A stretch of 64,000 bases of DNA from the NCBI GenBank assembly GCA_019775845.1, contig JADQAV010000007.1:390-64389 (forward strand), written 5' to 3'. Positions 43,359 through 54,728 of the stretch are shown here, piece after piece. A program made the position numbers and the translations under genes. This stretch comes from Myrmaecium sp. VS I D KN 1. Its lineage: Eukaryota; Ascomycota; Dothideomycetes; Valsariales; Valsariaceae. Within the stretch, counting starts at the first letter, position 1, and every line of letters begins with the position of its first letter. Under the pieces are notes generated by a model. The model was given only the letters and a program-made list of their open reading frames with translations. It ran no database searches and was not told the DNA's origin.

Positions 43359-45567
43359 ATGGCCTCAAACTCGCATCATCCCGCCGAATCTTTACCAATC
43401 GACCACTGCTCCGCGCTTGATTTCAAACGACGACGCCAGTCCCTGCGTAAGCAGCACGCTGAGGACATGACCCAGGACAGCCAAAACGGCTCCAGGTCGC
43501 TCTTCAGCCCCGACCTCGTCGTCCCTGCTGATCAGCCCTCCCCCGACGACGACAACGCTGCTGCCGCCTTCGCCACTTCGCGACCGCAGCAGGATACCGC
43601 AGAGAACAAGGACTTCAACATACAATCGACCAGCAGACAAGCCGAGAAGATGATCACGCCCTTCCTCACCAAGCACATCCCGCAACAATACAATCCCCTG
43701 GGTGGTCAACCGCCGCCTCAGCCGCTGGCCGACTCGGCCAACTCTCGATACTGCTACCGTCACCGTCCGGACCTGAAGTGCCGTCGACAAGTCAACGAGC
43801 CCTCTATGGAGCAGCTCCAAAAGGTACGCGCCACTCTGCACCCACCCGCCGATTATGTGTGATGCTGACGACGCCGCGCAGGAACTGGGAGCACTCCCCC
43901 CCTCCGACCAGCAAGGTATCTCGCACGTCTGGTCGCTTTTTTCCGCCGCGCCCGCGAAACACCGGAATCTCATGCTGCAAGGAATCCTTGCGCAGTGCTG
44001 CTTCCCACAGCTCTCCTTCGTCGCCGCCTCCGTTCGCGACCTCATCAAAATCGACTTCCTCGCCGCGTTGCCCCCCGAGCTCGGCTTCAAGATCCTGTGC
44101 TACCTTGACACGACCTCGCTATGCAAGGCGGCTCAGGTGAGCCGGAGGTGGAGGACCTTGGCCGATGACGACGTGGTCTGGCACCGCATGTGTGAGCAGC
44201 ACATCGATCGGAAGTGTACGAGGTGTGGATGGGGCCTGCCACTCCTGGACAGGAAGCGGCTGAGGACCGAGAAGCGACAAATACAGCTGCGCGCTACCGG
44301 CAGAGGGCTGAATGAATGGTCGCCGGACATCACTCCCGTGCCGGAACCTGCGCAGGATGCAGACGGACAGGTCAGCAGAGATTCAAGTGCCGCCCCTACC
44401 GAAGCTTCCGGGAAACGACCGCTAGAAACCGATGCACCTTCTCCCGAACTGTCGACCAAGCGCCTTTGCACCCAGGCAGCGAAGGAACCGGAGTGCTACT
44501 TCGAACTACGTGCCAAGCGCCCTTGGAAGGATGTGTACAAGGACCGCTTCAAGGTTGGTACCAATTGGCGATACGGCCGCCACTCGACGAAGATCTTCCG
44601 CGGTCATACCAACGGCATCATGTGCCTTCAATTCAGCGATAACATCCTTGCGACCGGCTCCTATGACACGACCATCAAGATCTGGGACATGGACACCACG
44701 AAGGAGATCCGCACGCTCACGGGCCATACCGCAGGCATCCGTTGCCTGCAGCTCGAGGGCTGCAAACTGTTTAGCGGAAGTATCGACAAGACCTTGAAAG
44801 TGTGGAACTGGAGGACCGGCGAGTGCGTGCGCACTTTTCACGGGCACACGGGCGGCATCATCTCGCTGCACTACAGCGACAACATCCTGGCATCGGGCTC
44901 GATGGACAACACCATCCGCATCTACAACCTCCAAGACAAGTCCAAATTCCTTCTGCGCGGCCACACCGACTGGGTCAACGCCGTCAAGATCGATGCGCCA
45001 TCCCGCACGCTTTTCTCCGCCTCCGACGACTGCACCGTACGGCTCTGGGATCTCGACACGCGCCAGACCATTAAGATCTTCAAGGGTCACGTCGGGCAAG
45101 TTCAGCAGGTGGTCCCGTTGCCGGAGGAGTTCGAGCTCGACGACGAGGAAGCACTCGATGCCCTCGGTGAACACGACCAATCCGACGACGGCTCCCCCTC
45201 GTCTAGTAACTCACTAGCCGTCCCGTATCCTACGCCCGACCCCGCCCGTCCGCAGCCGCCCAAGTACATGCTTACCGGCTCCCTGGACAGCACGATCCGG
45301 CTCTGGCACGTCCCGTCGGGCCGCTGCATCCGCACCTTCTTCGGGCACGTGGAGGGCATTTGGGCGCTCGCGGCGGATACGTTGCGGTTGGTGTCCGGGG
45401 CGGAGGACCGGATGGTGAAGGTGTGGGATCCGCGGAGTGGGCACTGCGAGCGCACCTTCACGGGGCATGCCGGGCCCGTGACATGCGTCGGGCTCAGCGA
45501 TTCGCGGCTGGCTACGGGAAGCGAGGACTGCGAGGTCAGGGTGTACGGGTTCGATCAGGACTCGTGA
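43359..45567 (+). CDS. sconB: F-box/WD40 sulfur metabolite repression regulator (SconB/Met30 type)
   Basis: Substrate receptor of an SCF ubiquitin ligase that targets the sulfur-gene activator (MetR/Cys-3/Met4) when sulfur is plentiful. Two exons (43359-43823, 43882-45567) and a 58-bp intron give 716 residues. The F-box ([27 protein letters not shown]) is near 210-240, followed by a Cys-rich [10 protein letters not shown] stretch. At least seven WD40 repeats fill 380-710, beginning [13 protein letters not shown] and ending [19 protein letters not shown]. An acidic Ser-rich insert lies between repeats five and six. The start at 43359 is preferred over an upstream in-frame ATG at 43254 in CT-rich leader. 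Confidence 0.95.
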
Positions 45568-46634
45568 GTTGTGGCGAGCGCGCGCGCGTTCTCGCTTTGC
45601 CTTCGCGTTCGCTCCGGCGATAATGTTCTTCGCCCCCCCCCCCCTTTTTCTTTTCTCGTCATCGCGCCATCTCTCGACTCTTTGCATCTTTCTGTTCCTC
45701 TTTTCTTTTTCACCTCGATTCCTCGTGCTCGCTTTGACAGAAGTCTTCATATTTGGCGTTCATCCTCGTTGCGGTTTCAGCGAGGGTTTCTCTGCTTTTG
45801 TTTCCATGTTACGACATATGGCAGGGGAAAAAGGCGGTGTTTGGTTTCCGGAGGGGGGAAAGGAAGCAGGAAGGGCAGATGACCTTCCCTCATTTCCCCT
45901 TTCCTGCGCTTCTTTTGGGGGTGCTTTCTGTAGTTCTTGCTCTGTTCACGGTGTATATACCCATTTCCTTTATTTTATATTTACTATACGTATATATAGT
46001 TTGCTTTATTGTCTTACTTTCTTAATGTTTTCTTTAGTTATGATGGTGTGGGATTTGGGGGAAAGAAAAATACCGAAGTTTGTTTTCACCGGTCGGTTTT
46101 ATCTTTCATCCTTCTTACTCTTTTCTCTTCACGTTCATGCCAGATCTTTCCTTCGTACTACTCAGAGTTGAGACTGGTTCAGAGCGGCTACGTCCGCTAT
46201 TTGATGCCTTTTCTCCCCCCCTAACCTCCCTTGTTGCCCTTACATCTTTGTGTGTCCTCCTCGTGTATGCTCTGCCTTGAACCGTCCTTCGCTTTGCTCT
46301 TTCCTTCCCTCCTCTACCATTGTCGGGTTACTAGATACCCTTCGGCAACACCATTACCTACCTCCCACCCCCCTTATTTCTCCGCTGGTCCCCCTGCTCT
46401 TCCCCTCCCCTCCCCTGTGCCCCTCCATTCACCTCCCCCTCCTCCCCCTTCTGACCTATCCCTCCCCACGCACCAAAACGCAACAGACGCCCTGTCTTTC
46501 TTTCTTTCTTCCTTCCTTCTTTCCTCCCTTTCCCGTGTCCGCCTTCGGGATCCAGATGAAACGGGGAAGGGGGTACGCTCGGGTTCGTTCGGGGTTGGCG
46601 CTGCAGCGCTCTTCGGAGAGGGAACAGAGGGATC

Positions 46635-46655
46635 GGAGAGAGAGAGAGAGAGAGG
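46635..46655. repeat. GA microsatellite
   Basis: About ten GA units. Confidence 0.95.
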
Positions 46656-46708
46656 TATTTTCTTTCTGTCTTTCTGCTTTTGGTATACGTAAGACTTGCT
46701 TCGAAGGT

Positions 46709-46737
46709 GAGACGAGACGAGACGAGACGAGACGAGA
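46709..46737. repeat. GAGAC pentanucleotide repeat
   Basis: Five to six units of GAGAC in tandem. Confidence 0.95.
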
Positions 46738-46828
46738 TGGGGAAAGGAAATCAGGGGGGAGGGGGGGTTGGTTGAGGGAAGATTGAGGGACATAAGGGAA
46801 GGCGGGAGAAGAGGGTGTGCGGATGTGC

Positions 46829-46850
46829 TGGATGGATGGATGGATGGATG
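46829..46850. repeat. GGAT tetranucleotide repeat
   Basis: Five GGAT units in tandem. Confidence 0.95.
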
Positions 46851-48610
46851 TCTCCTGAAACACGCGGGATTTTTTTGGGGGTTTCTTGGATGTGTGAGTT
46901 CTTTTTCTTTCTCTCTTTCTTTCTCTCCTCTCTGCCTTGGGTATTCTTTGGTTCCCCCTTCTATTTTTGGCAGATTTGCGGGCATCTGTCTATCGATGTG
47001 CGTCTGCATGTGTCGGTAGAGAGAGAGAGTGAGTGAGTGAAGATGCTCCGGGTGGTGGTCCCCGTCGGATCCCGTCGAGTCGTCACCATCTGTCAGGCTG
47101 AGAGAAAACCCCGTTGCCGAACCTGAGTGAGCGAGCGAGCGCCTCGCCTCACTCCTGTTTCCCGTTTCTTTGCGGCTTTAAAACACCACGCTCCTGGTTC
47201 TCCCCCCCTCCCCTCTCTTTCTTCTTTGCCCCTCATCGACGGTGAGTGTAAAACGCGCGCTCCGCGGCGGCTCTTGTGAGCTTCTACCTAGGTCGAGTCG
47301 TCTCGTAATTCCGGATCGGACGGAAGGCGGGAGGAGGAGCATTTCACACACGCACGAAGGCAGGCGTAAGGCTTGCTTGCAGGGTTTCTTGGGTGATCCG
47401 TGGTCGAGGAATGGATATGAAGAGCACGAATGAAAACGGGCGGTATTTTTTTGATCTATAAGTAGTATCTATTGGAATGGTACCAGATGTCTCTATCTTT
47501 TCGGGAAGACGTAGGAGTACATTGAAATATGTACTTGGAGGAGTAATACTTATGTATACTGGCAGTAGTGGCCGTGATTACTACGCGCTCGCTCGGATTG
47601 GAAGAGAGGTGTGTCCGGGAAGGATCAGTAGGGTTGTTGGGGAGGTGCTAAATTAAGTCACTCCCTAGTATCTTACCACGATCGGTACTTACTTATCACC
47701 CCTTTATAGTAAGATTTACAGATCGTCGATCGGTCATTGTGTATCGCGGGACAATGATACAGCCACACAGAGCAGGTCGTAGTAGAGACAGTAGCACTCC
47801 GACACTGCAGTACAGTGGTTACAGTAGTACTGTTGTAGGTAGTTACTGCATTCACAATATCCCCCGACAATCTCGTTGTTTGTTGAGTCATCAGAAAATA
47901 CAGAGAGAAATAGTATTAGGGAGGTACCAGCTAGGACAGTGTATCGTGAGTCGGGAACTACTAGGTAATCATCACCAGCCAGCCAATGGACATCGTCATA
48001 TTGCGGGGAAATCCTCCGTTGCGATCGATCGGGACCGCCCGAAGGTCGCCCGAAGCCGCCGAGCCCGAGACGGACGGGACCAACTGAGCACCGGACCCAC
48101 TCGGCGCACGCACCGCCGACTCAACAACTGCCCGAGTCTGACGTCGGCTCCGACCTGCTGCGACCTGCTGCGACTTGCTGCCTCACCTCTTTTTTTCCCT
48201 CATCCCCGCCATCTCCGAACCTCCTCCTCCTCCTCACACCTCCCCTCCTTCCTTGCACCACCACCCTCACCACCACCCTCATCACCACCAACTCACTCAC
48301 TCCTTCCCCTCCAATTCTCTCCTATCACCGGTCTCGCCTGCTGCACGATTCGAGACACCGCTCAGCTCCACACGCAACGTCCTTGCACGCACCCCTGCGC
48401 TCCAACTGTTCCTCCATCCACCCATTCGTTCCTCCACACAGCCGCCCTTCCATCAATCAATCGCCTTGCGCGCTCGGGCACCTTGCTCCATCGTACACCG
48501 CGTACGCCCATTCACGGTCCTCCGCCTCCAACTGTTGCAACGTTACCCTCGGGGCACAGCTTCAATCCAAGCGCCCCCTCCCCCCCGGCCCCCCCCCTGT
48601 CGGCCTGCGA

Positions 48611-49486
48611 ATGTTTAAGACGAGCATCGTCCGCGCTGTTCAGACGTCCAGAATCATCAACGGAGCGACAGCGGCATCAGCACCTGCAGCAGCATCGTCA
48701 CTCCTCGGTCGTCTCTCCATCCCCGGAACCGCAAGGCACACGCGTCTCTGCTCTTCCTCCTCTTCCTCCTCCTCGACACCCTCCAACAACCCGACCACGA
48801 AACCGGCCTGGAAACCCGACATGGCGCCCCACGAAGTGTCCAAGTACCTCGCCGAGACGCACTCGCGCATCTTCGAGAACAACCGCAAGTGGGCGGCTGA
48901 GCAGGCCCAGCGGGACCCGGAGTTCTTCCAGAAGCTCTCCGCGGGCCAGTCCCCGGAGTACCTCTGGATCGGCTGCAGCGACTCCCGCATCCCCGCGGAG
49001 CAGATCACCGGCCTGCACGCGGGCGAGTGCTTCATCCACCGCAACATCGCGAACATGGTCTGCAACACCGACCTGAACGTGATGAGCGTGATCAACTACG
49101 CGGTCCGCCACCTGAAGGTGAAGCACATCATCGTGTGCGGCCACTACAGCTGCGGCGGCGTCAAGGCCGCCATGACCCCGGCCGACCTGGGCCTGCTCAA
49201 CCCCTGGCTGCGCAACATCCGCGACGTCTACCGCCTGCACGAGGCCGAGCTGGACGCCATCCCCGACGACGAGCGCCGGTACGACCGGCTCGTCGAGCTG
49301 AACGCGATCGAGCAGGCGCGCAACATCATCAAGACGGCGGCGGTGCAGAGCTCCTACAAGGAGAACGGCTTCCCCGTCGTGCACGCCTGGGTGTTCGGCC
49401 TCAAGGACGGGCTAATCAAGGATCTGCAGATCAACTTCGAGGAGGAACTCGGAAAAGTGAGGAAGATCTACGATCTGTGCGGGTGA
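48611..49486 (+). CDS. nce103: Beta-carbonic anhydrase, predicted mitochondrial
   Basis: Zinc enzyme interconverting CO2 and bicarbonate. Single exon, 291 residues. Zinc ligands and catalytic residues are clear: C122 with D124 and R126 in IGCSDSR, and H178 and C181 in VCGHYSCGG. The first 60 residues (MFKTSIVRAVQTSR and a Ser run of eight or nine) look like a mitochondrial presequence. Met71 (MAPHEVSKYL) lies just before the folded domain and could start a cytosolic form. I took the ATG at 48611 because upstream in-frame sequence is Pro/Ser low-complexity leader. Confidence 0.95.
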   Translation: MFKTSIVRAVQTSRIINGATAASAPAAASSLLGRLSIPGTARHTRLCSSSSSSSSTPSNNPTTKPAWKPDMAPHEVSKYLAETHSRIFENNRKWAAEQAQRDPEFFQKLSAGQSPEYLWIGCSDSRIPAEQITGLHAGECFIHRNIANMVCNTDLNVMSVINYAVRHLKVKHIIVCGHYSCGGVKAAMTPADLGLLNPWLRNIRDVYRLHEAELDAIPDDERRYDRLVELNAIEQARNIIKTAAVQSSYKENGFPVVHAWVFGLKDGLIKDLQINFEEELGKVRKIYDLCG

Positions 49487-49679
49487 GAGCGTTCGCTTTC
49501 TCGTTCCGAGGGGCGAACCGCGTCGCGCGTGATCCTTTCCTTCTTCTTCTTCTTCTTCTGTTTTTTTTTTTTTTTTTGGTTGCCGTTGTTAACGTTTTTG
49601 CTTTTGCTCTGCTTTCTTTGCGCGCCGCTGCTTCGTTTAGGCACTCAACCTGCATTACTTTCCCTCGTGACCACGCGAA

Positions 49680-49775
49680 CGATGACGATGACGAAGACGA
49701 AGACGGCGACGACGGCGACGACGGCGACAACGGCGATGGCGGCGATGGCGACGATGGCGGCGGAGACGGCGATTG
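49680..49775. repeat. Imperfect GAC/GGC triplet repeat
   Basis: About 30 degenerate triplets (gacgat, gacgaa, ggcgac) beyond the carbonic anhydrase stop. They generate long acidic or Thr-rich pseudo-frames. Confidence 0.9.
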
Positions 49776-50942
49776 AGATTGAGCGTGCTGGCGGCGTGGG
49801 CGGGTGGATCGCCCCAGGGTGGGTTGGGGTATATGTCTGGTGGGAGGGAGCGGATGGAAAGGTGGTGCGGCTGCGGTGTGGTGCAAAAGTCATGGTCATC
49901 GATCGATCCGGGTGATGAGAGTTGTGGATGTGTCCACAAAACGCTACTGCCTTTGCTGCTGCTGTCAAGATGGGAGGAGGATATCAATTTTTCCCATGGA
50001 GCGGTTTTCCCATGTGGTGAACGGAGGGAGGGGAGGGGGGAACTTGCACACACAGCAAGGCGTTACACAAGAAAACCGAAGAAAAAAGAAATCGTTTTCG
50101 TGTCTTTCCTCAATATGTTCGACCTCGTGATGCGTGGTGGCCTACCTTGCCGCCGAACGAACTCTTTGTGTTCTCCCCCCTCTCTGTGTGTACTTCTGCA
50201 TCGCAGTCTGTATGTGTGACCTGGTTGATGAGGTACTGTGTGTAGGTTAGGTGGGTTGCTGATCCGCCTCACTAAGTATGTATCTCAAAACAACGAGAGG
50301 AAACCAACCAGCAGCCGGCAGTCTTGACATTGGTGATATCACGGGAGCAATGGAGCGATTGATGCGGAGCGCGCGACGTGCGGATGCTGGAAGAGATGAC
50401 GGAACAAGAAAGAAAAAAAAAAACACAAGAGAAAAGGTCACGCGGATCGGGCGGCGGAGGAGTATAAGTAAGTATGTAGTGAAAGACCGAAGCAGGTTGA
50501 ACAGCTGCATTTGTCTAAATCCCACCATCCCTTCATCCTCGTGTTGCATATCAACTGGACTTTTCCCTTGCAATCGCTCACGGCATGCCCTTCCCCTCCA
50601 GCGACTGAGGGTCTCTTAATTCTGGATGAGGATGTACATGTACATGTATACATACATACAACGGGGCCGCGGCACGCGCTACCCGACCCGACCTTCGCTT
50701 CTTTTTTCGTCTGGACGACATCCATTGTTTTCTCATGCATGCATGCATTGATTGATAGCCCGCTTGCCGTTGCAGCAACCAACAAAGACATGTTCGTTCG
50801 TTGGCGGGGGGATCCGCGCAATGAGAAGAAGCCTGAGGTCCCGCTGATATGCTTGCTTGCTGTTCCCCCACACATCGCGTTTCGTTTTCCCTGGTGGACT
50901 TCGCCTCCATTTGCATTATTCCTTTTTCCTATTCTGGGCGCG

Positions 50943-50968
<26 letters not shown>
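50943..50968. repeat. GA microsatellite
   Basis: About twelve GA units. Confidence 0.95.
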
Positions 50969-50973
<5 letters not shown>

Positions 50974-51340
50974 AGGGTACGATTCAATAGTTCTTGCGTC
51001 GATCCTTGTCGCTGATGCAGGCGCCGTGGCATTCGGAAGGACTTCGAGGTGTAACTAGCCTCCATGGGATTTCGGAGCTGATGCGTTGCCGCCGGGGGAA
51101 CGGTTGTCGTCCTTAACCCCTTCGTCGCTGCAACATGCGCGCTTAGCGGACATGCAAGTACAATCAGCGTCAACAACAGAGACGTGTAGGATCCTCGCGA
51201 AGGCGGAGACTCGCAGAGCCGATGTTCCCCACATCCCTTTGCTATCCCCGGCTCATCTCCCCACAACACCCTTTCCCTACGCGCGTACAAGCCCGCCGAA
51301 TGTACACAAGAGCGCAGCAGCCATACGGCAATTCCCCGCC

Positions 51341-52027
51341 TTACTCCCTCAACCTCTTCGCCGGCCCGCCCCCATCCTGCTCGCCCTCCGTCATCGCCAC
51401 ACCCCCCAGCGCCTCGCGGATCAGCTCGCGGAGCTCGCGCTGGCCGGCCTCGCTCTGGAAGTCCTCGCGGGCCGCCAGCTCCTCGATGCGACGGCGGAAC
51501 TCCGGGTCCGCCTGGAGACCGCCCGCGCCATCCTCGCCGCCATCCGCCTCGGCGGTCACGGTGCCGAACTCGAGCTGGACGCCGTCGGGCAAGGTCGGGG
51601 GCGGGGGCGGGGCGTCGGCGTCAGCTTCGAGGGTGCGGAGGTAGTCGGCCACGGCCTGGAACTCGCCCTCGGCCTCGATGCGGGCGCGGGCGGTGTCGCC
51701 GTCGCGGTTGCGGTGGGCCGGGTCGGCGCCGGCGGCGACGAGGGCCTGGGCGGCGTCGACGGTCTCGCAGACGAAGAGGGCGGTCTCGGCGTCCTCGTCG
51801 AGGGTGTTGGGGTCGACGGCGAAGGGCGGCTGGAGGAGGGCGTGCAGGAGGGCGAGCTGGTTGTAGCTCGCGGCCGCGTGGAGGAGGGTGTAGCCGTGCG
51901 CGTCGGCGGCGTGGGCGAGGTCCGGGTGCGTGGTGAGCGAGCTGAGGACGAAGGAGGGCCGGTCGGGGACGGCGTTGAGGAGGAGGGGGAGCGTGATCGG
52001 CTGGCTGGGTTGGGACGGGACCGGCAT
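51341..52027 (-). CDS. Ankyrin-repeat protein, Yar1-like
   Basis: Single exon, 228 residues. Two ankyrin repeats are visible: HGYTLLHAAASYNQLALLHALL near 45-65 and AETALFVCETVDAAQALVAAGADPAHRNRDGDTARA near 82-118. An acidic C-terminal half follows. The small size, two repeats and acidic tail match yeast Yar1, the dedicated chaperone of ribosomal protein Rps3; orthology is inference. The start at 52027 was preferred to an upstream in-frame ATG because the added residues look like leader sequence (a Leu run and His/Ser-rich). Confidence 0.8.
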   Translation of the reverse strand: MPVPSQPSQPITLPLLLNAVPDRPSFVLSSLTTHPDLAHAADAHGYTLLHAAASYNQLALLHALLQPPFAVDPNTLDEDAETALFVCETVDAAQALVAAGADPAHRNRDGDTARARIEAEGEFQAVADYLRTLEADADAPPPPPTLPDGVQLEFGTVTAEADGGEDGAGGLQADPEFRRRIEELAAREDFQSEAGQRELRELIREALGGVAMTEGEQDGGGPAKRLRE

Positions 52028-52729
52028 GGTGGGTGAGCGGTGGAGGATTAGGCGGTGACTTGGGAGGAGGAGGAGGAGGAGGAGAGGTAGGTGGACGATA
52101 GTCCGGACACAGGGCGCGGAGAACGTATGTGAGAGAGCGTGGTAGTTGGTGTATAGTGAACGCAAAAGATTGGAGAGGGGCAAAAATTCTCGGCCCGCAC
52201 AAGAACGGGAACGATAAGATAGTCGGATATAGTACGAAGCTTACTACTACGATATGGTATTGTACTGCACCGTATTGTATTGTATTGTACAGCATTCACC
52301 CCGCCAAAAAGAGTCCGGAGAAGCGACCGAGCGGGATCGTCACCGTGTTCCAAGGCTGAAGATACGAGTACTGTCCGTCACTGCTGACTCTTCATCCTCT
52401 GTCATGTTACTCTCTATTCACGAACCACTTGCATTCCACTACCACGGCCGACCGAGAAGCTTTTTCGCTGCAGCCGCCGGACTGGATCGCCGTCCGTCCC
52501 CCTTCTGCGATGATCACGGGTCGTCAGGTTGAGTAGACGCGGACGCTGCGCTGCGGCCTGGCATTCGACAAACTCAACTTGTCCTTTTTGCTTCTTTCCT
52601 CGCTCCTCGTCCTCCATCGGATATCGACCTCACCATCGACATCAACGCGGACACTTGACGCTGAAATCGACGACGACGACCATCACCGAAGCTCATAGCA
52701 GCTCTGCTGTGAACTTCCCCCCTTCCGCC
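52028..52729. promoter_or_regulatory. Divergent promoter, Yar1-like / PAP2 genes
   Basis: 702 bp. A GGA-repeat purine tract lies at 52061-52085 and GTATTGTA words at 52255-52290. No known site. Confidence 0.4.
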
Positions 52730-54355
52730 ATGCCGCAGTACCGCGCTGTAATAGCCCATCTGCCGTCTAAACGGCTTGTGGCTTCGTACCTCCTCGACTG
52801 GATCATCATCGGGTACGTCTTCGCCTCGCTCATTCATTCCTTCATCCATCCATCTATTCAGCCATCCCCCAACCAGACAGCTCTTTCACTTGTCCCCACT
52901 GGCTGACCTGCTTCCCCACAGCGCCATCGCAGCTATCGGCGGCGGCTGGGGCACCATCGCCGGCTACCATCGCCCCTTCTCCCTCGTCGACCTCTCCATC
53001 TCCTTCCCCCACGTCACCCACCAGCTCGTCCCGACCTGGCTGCTCGTCCTCGTCTGCGCCGTCGTGCCCGCCGCCATCATCGCCCTCCTCTGTCTGCTGC
53101 TGGTTCCGGACTCGGCCGCTAGCTCGGCCACGCCGGCCGCCAAGGTCTGGAAGAAGAAGATCTGGGAGTGGAACGGTATGTGGCCTTTGCTCCCGCCCGT
53201 TTCTCTGCCTGTTTCCGTTTGCTTCTCTTCTTCCTCTTTTCCCTCTTTTCCCTCATTTCATACATCGTCAACTCGAATCCGAACCGGAAACTAACCGTTG
53301 CAGCTGGCTGGATGGGCTTGGCCCTGTCTCTCGCAACCGCCTACATGATCATTGAGGGCATGAAGAACATCTTCGGGAAACCCCGACCCGACCTCCTGGC
53401 CCGCTGCAAACCCGACCTTTCCCGTCTGCGAACTTCCATGGTCACCAACGGTTACGGCGACGACGTGTCCGCGCGATGGGTGCTCGTCTCCTCCGCTATC
53501 TGCACTCAATCCGACCATGGGGTCCTGGACGACGGTTTCCGCAGCTTCCCAAGTGGCCACGCCGCCAGTAAGTCTCGAACGTGATCGTGAGAACCTTTCC
53601 ACCCCAGTCGCTAAGCCGAAACCCTCGCAGTTTCCTGGGCCGGCCTCCTCTACCTCTCCCTCTTCCTCGCCTCCAAGTTCCACCTGGCATTCCCCCAGCT
53701 TCTCCACCACCACCACCACCACCACCTCTTCTTCTCCGCCACCAACCCCGCCACGCCGCCCCTTCTCCCCATGCATCATCAACAGTCCACGACCACCACG
53801 CCCTCCTCGCCTTCCTCTCCGCCCCGCGCCCGTAAACCCACCACATCCACATCCACCCCCGCGCCCCCACTCTACGTCCTCGCGCCCTTCCTCCTCCCCC
53901 TCGCCGTCGCCGTCTACATCTCCGCGACGCGGTACACCGACTTCCGCCACCACGGCATCGACATCCTCGCCGGCAGCGCGATCGGCATCACCTGCGCCGG
54001 GTGCGGGTTCCGCACGTACCAGGCCGGGCCTGGCGACGGGGGCGCGGCGTGGCGCGGCCGCCGGCCCGGCGCGCTGTGGTGGCGTTGGTGGCGGTGGGCC
54101 GGGGCCGGGGCCGGGGCCGGGGCCGAGCCCCCCCGGCGCCGGCGGAGGGATGATGATGAAGAGGTCGGAGGCGCCGGTTCCGCGGTGCCGGTTTCACGTC
54201 AGGCGCGTGCTGCTGCTGCTTCGCATCGCCCCGCGATGAGAATGGCGGCGCCGCCGCCGCGAATGGAGGCCGAGCACGTGGACGGGAACGACGGGAGGAT
54301 GGCTACGGAAGCTGAGGGCCAGGAAGAGGACGTGGCGAAGGAGACCGGGGCTTGA
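52730..54355 (+). CDS. PAP2-family lipid phosphatase, Dpp1-like
   Basis: Membrane phosphatase for diacylglycerol pyrophosphate, phosphatidate or similar lipids. Four exons (52730-52812, 52922-53175, 53304-53567, 53631-54355; introns 109, 128 and 63 bp) give 441 residues. The three catalytic motifs are KNIFGKPRP, FPSGHAA and RYTDFRHHGID. Hydrophobic helices lie around them. Between the second and third motifs is an unusual loop of about 60 residues with seven consecutive His and a Thr/Ser/Pro tract. The C-terminal 110 residues are Gly/Ala/Arg-rich and disordered. Yeast Dpp1 is shorter (about 290 residues). Confidence 0.9.
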
Positions 54356-54728
54356 GGCGCAGCGGACGTGAGTCTACGATTAACAAGGGTTCGTTCTTGC
54401 GTCGCCTCCATCAAGACGTTATGAACATCTGCGGGAAGCCGGGATGAGGAAAGATGCTGACAGCTTAATATGCTGAAATGACGTCTTCTAATAATCGCAG
54501 ATTAATCTAATTTGCTCTATTTTCCCCCCTGATTTTTGATTTTCATCTCCAGCGCGTGACCTCATCAAGATGAATGCGGCCGCCATGCACATTACAACTT
54601 CATCCATTCGTCGTCACAGGAAATGATATGCTGCGAGCAAAAGAGACCCCCGCTCTAGTATACCACCTTCCCCTTGCCACCCACCCAATCGGCGCTCTAT
54701 CTCCGCTCGCCCCGCCCCGAGACCCACA
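54356..54728. other. Convergent 3' flanks of the PAP2 gene and gsh2
   Basis: 373 bp, AT-rich around 54470-54545. No gene seen. Confidence 0.4.

Larger units (their letters stand above)
45568..48610. other. Gene-poor, simple-repeat-rich region between sconB and carbonic anhydrase
   Basis: 3 kb. 46250-46550 is strongly pyrimidine-rich; then GA, GAGAC and GGAT repeats follow. The final 500 bp are CT/CA-rich, likely carbonic anhydrase leader. Open frames on both strands are low-complexity and not called. Confidence 0.55.
49487..51340. other. Gene-poor region with simple repeats between convergent genes
   Basis: 1.85 kb. It contains an oligo-T run (49560-49578), GAC/GGC triplets (49680-49775), a TACA/TGTA tract (50631-50662) and a GA run (50943-50968). 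No gene is supported. Confidence 0.55.

Noticed and set aside
46374-47009. 211-codon minus-strand frame in the gene-poor gap
   Set aside because: Made of simple-repeat translations (Arg/Glu/Ser runs) with no motif.
10743-47292. TACCTAGG word at 10743, 11121, 12854 (reverse) and 47285
   Set aside because: Four copies against about two expected; not enough to claim a motif.
47739-49076. 445-codon plus-strand frame overlapping carbonic anhydrase
   Set aside because: Low-complexity Pro/Ser/Thr sequence that enters carbonic anhydrase in the wrong phase.
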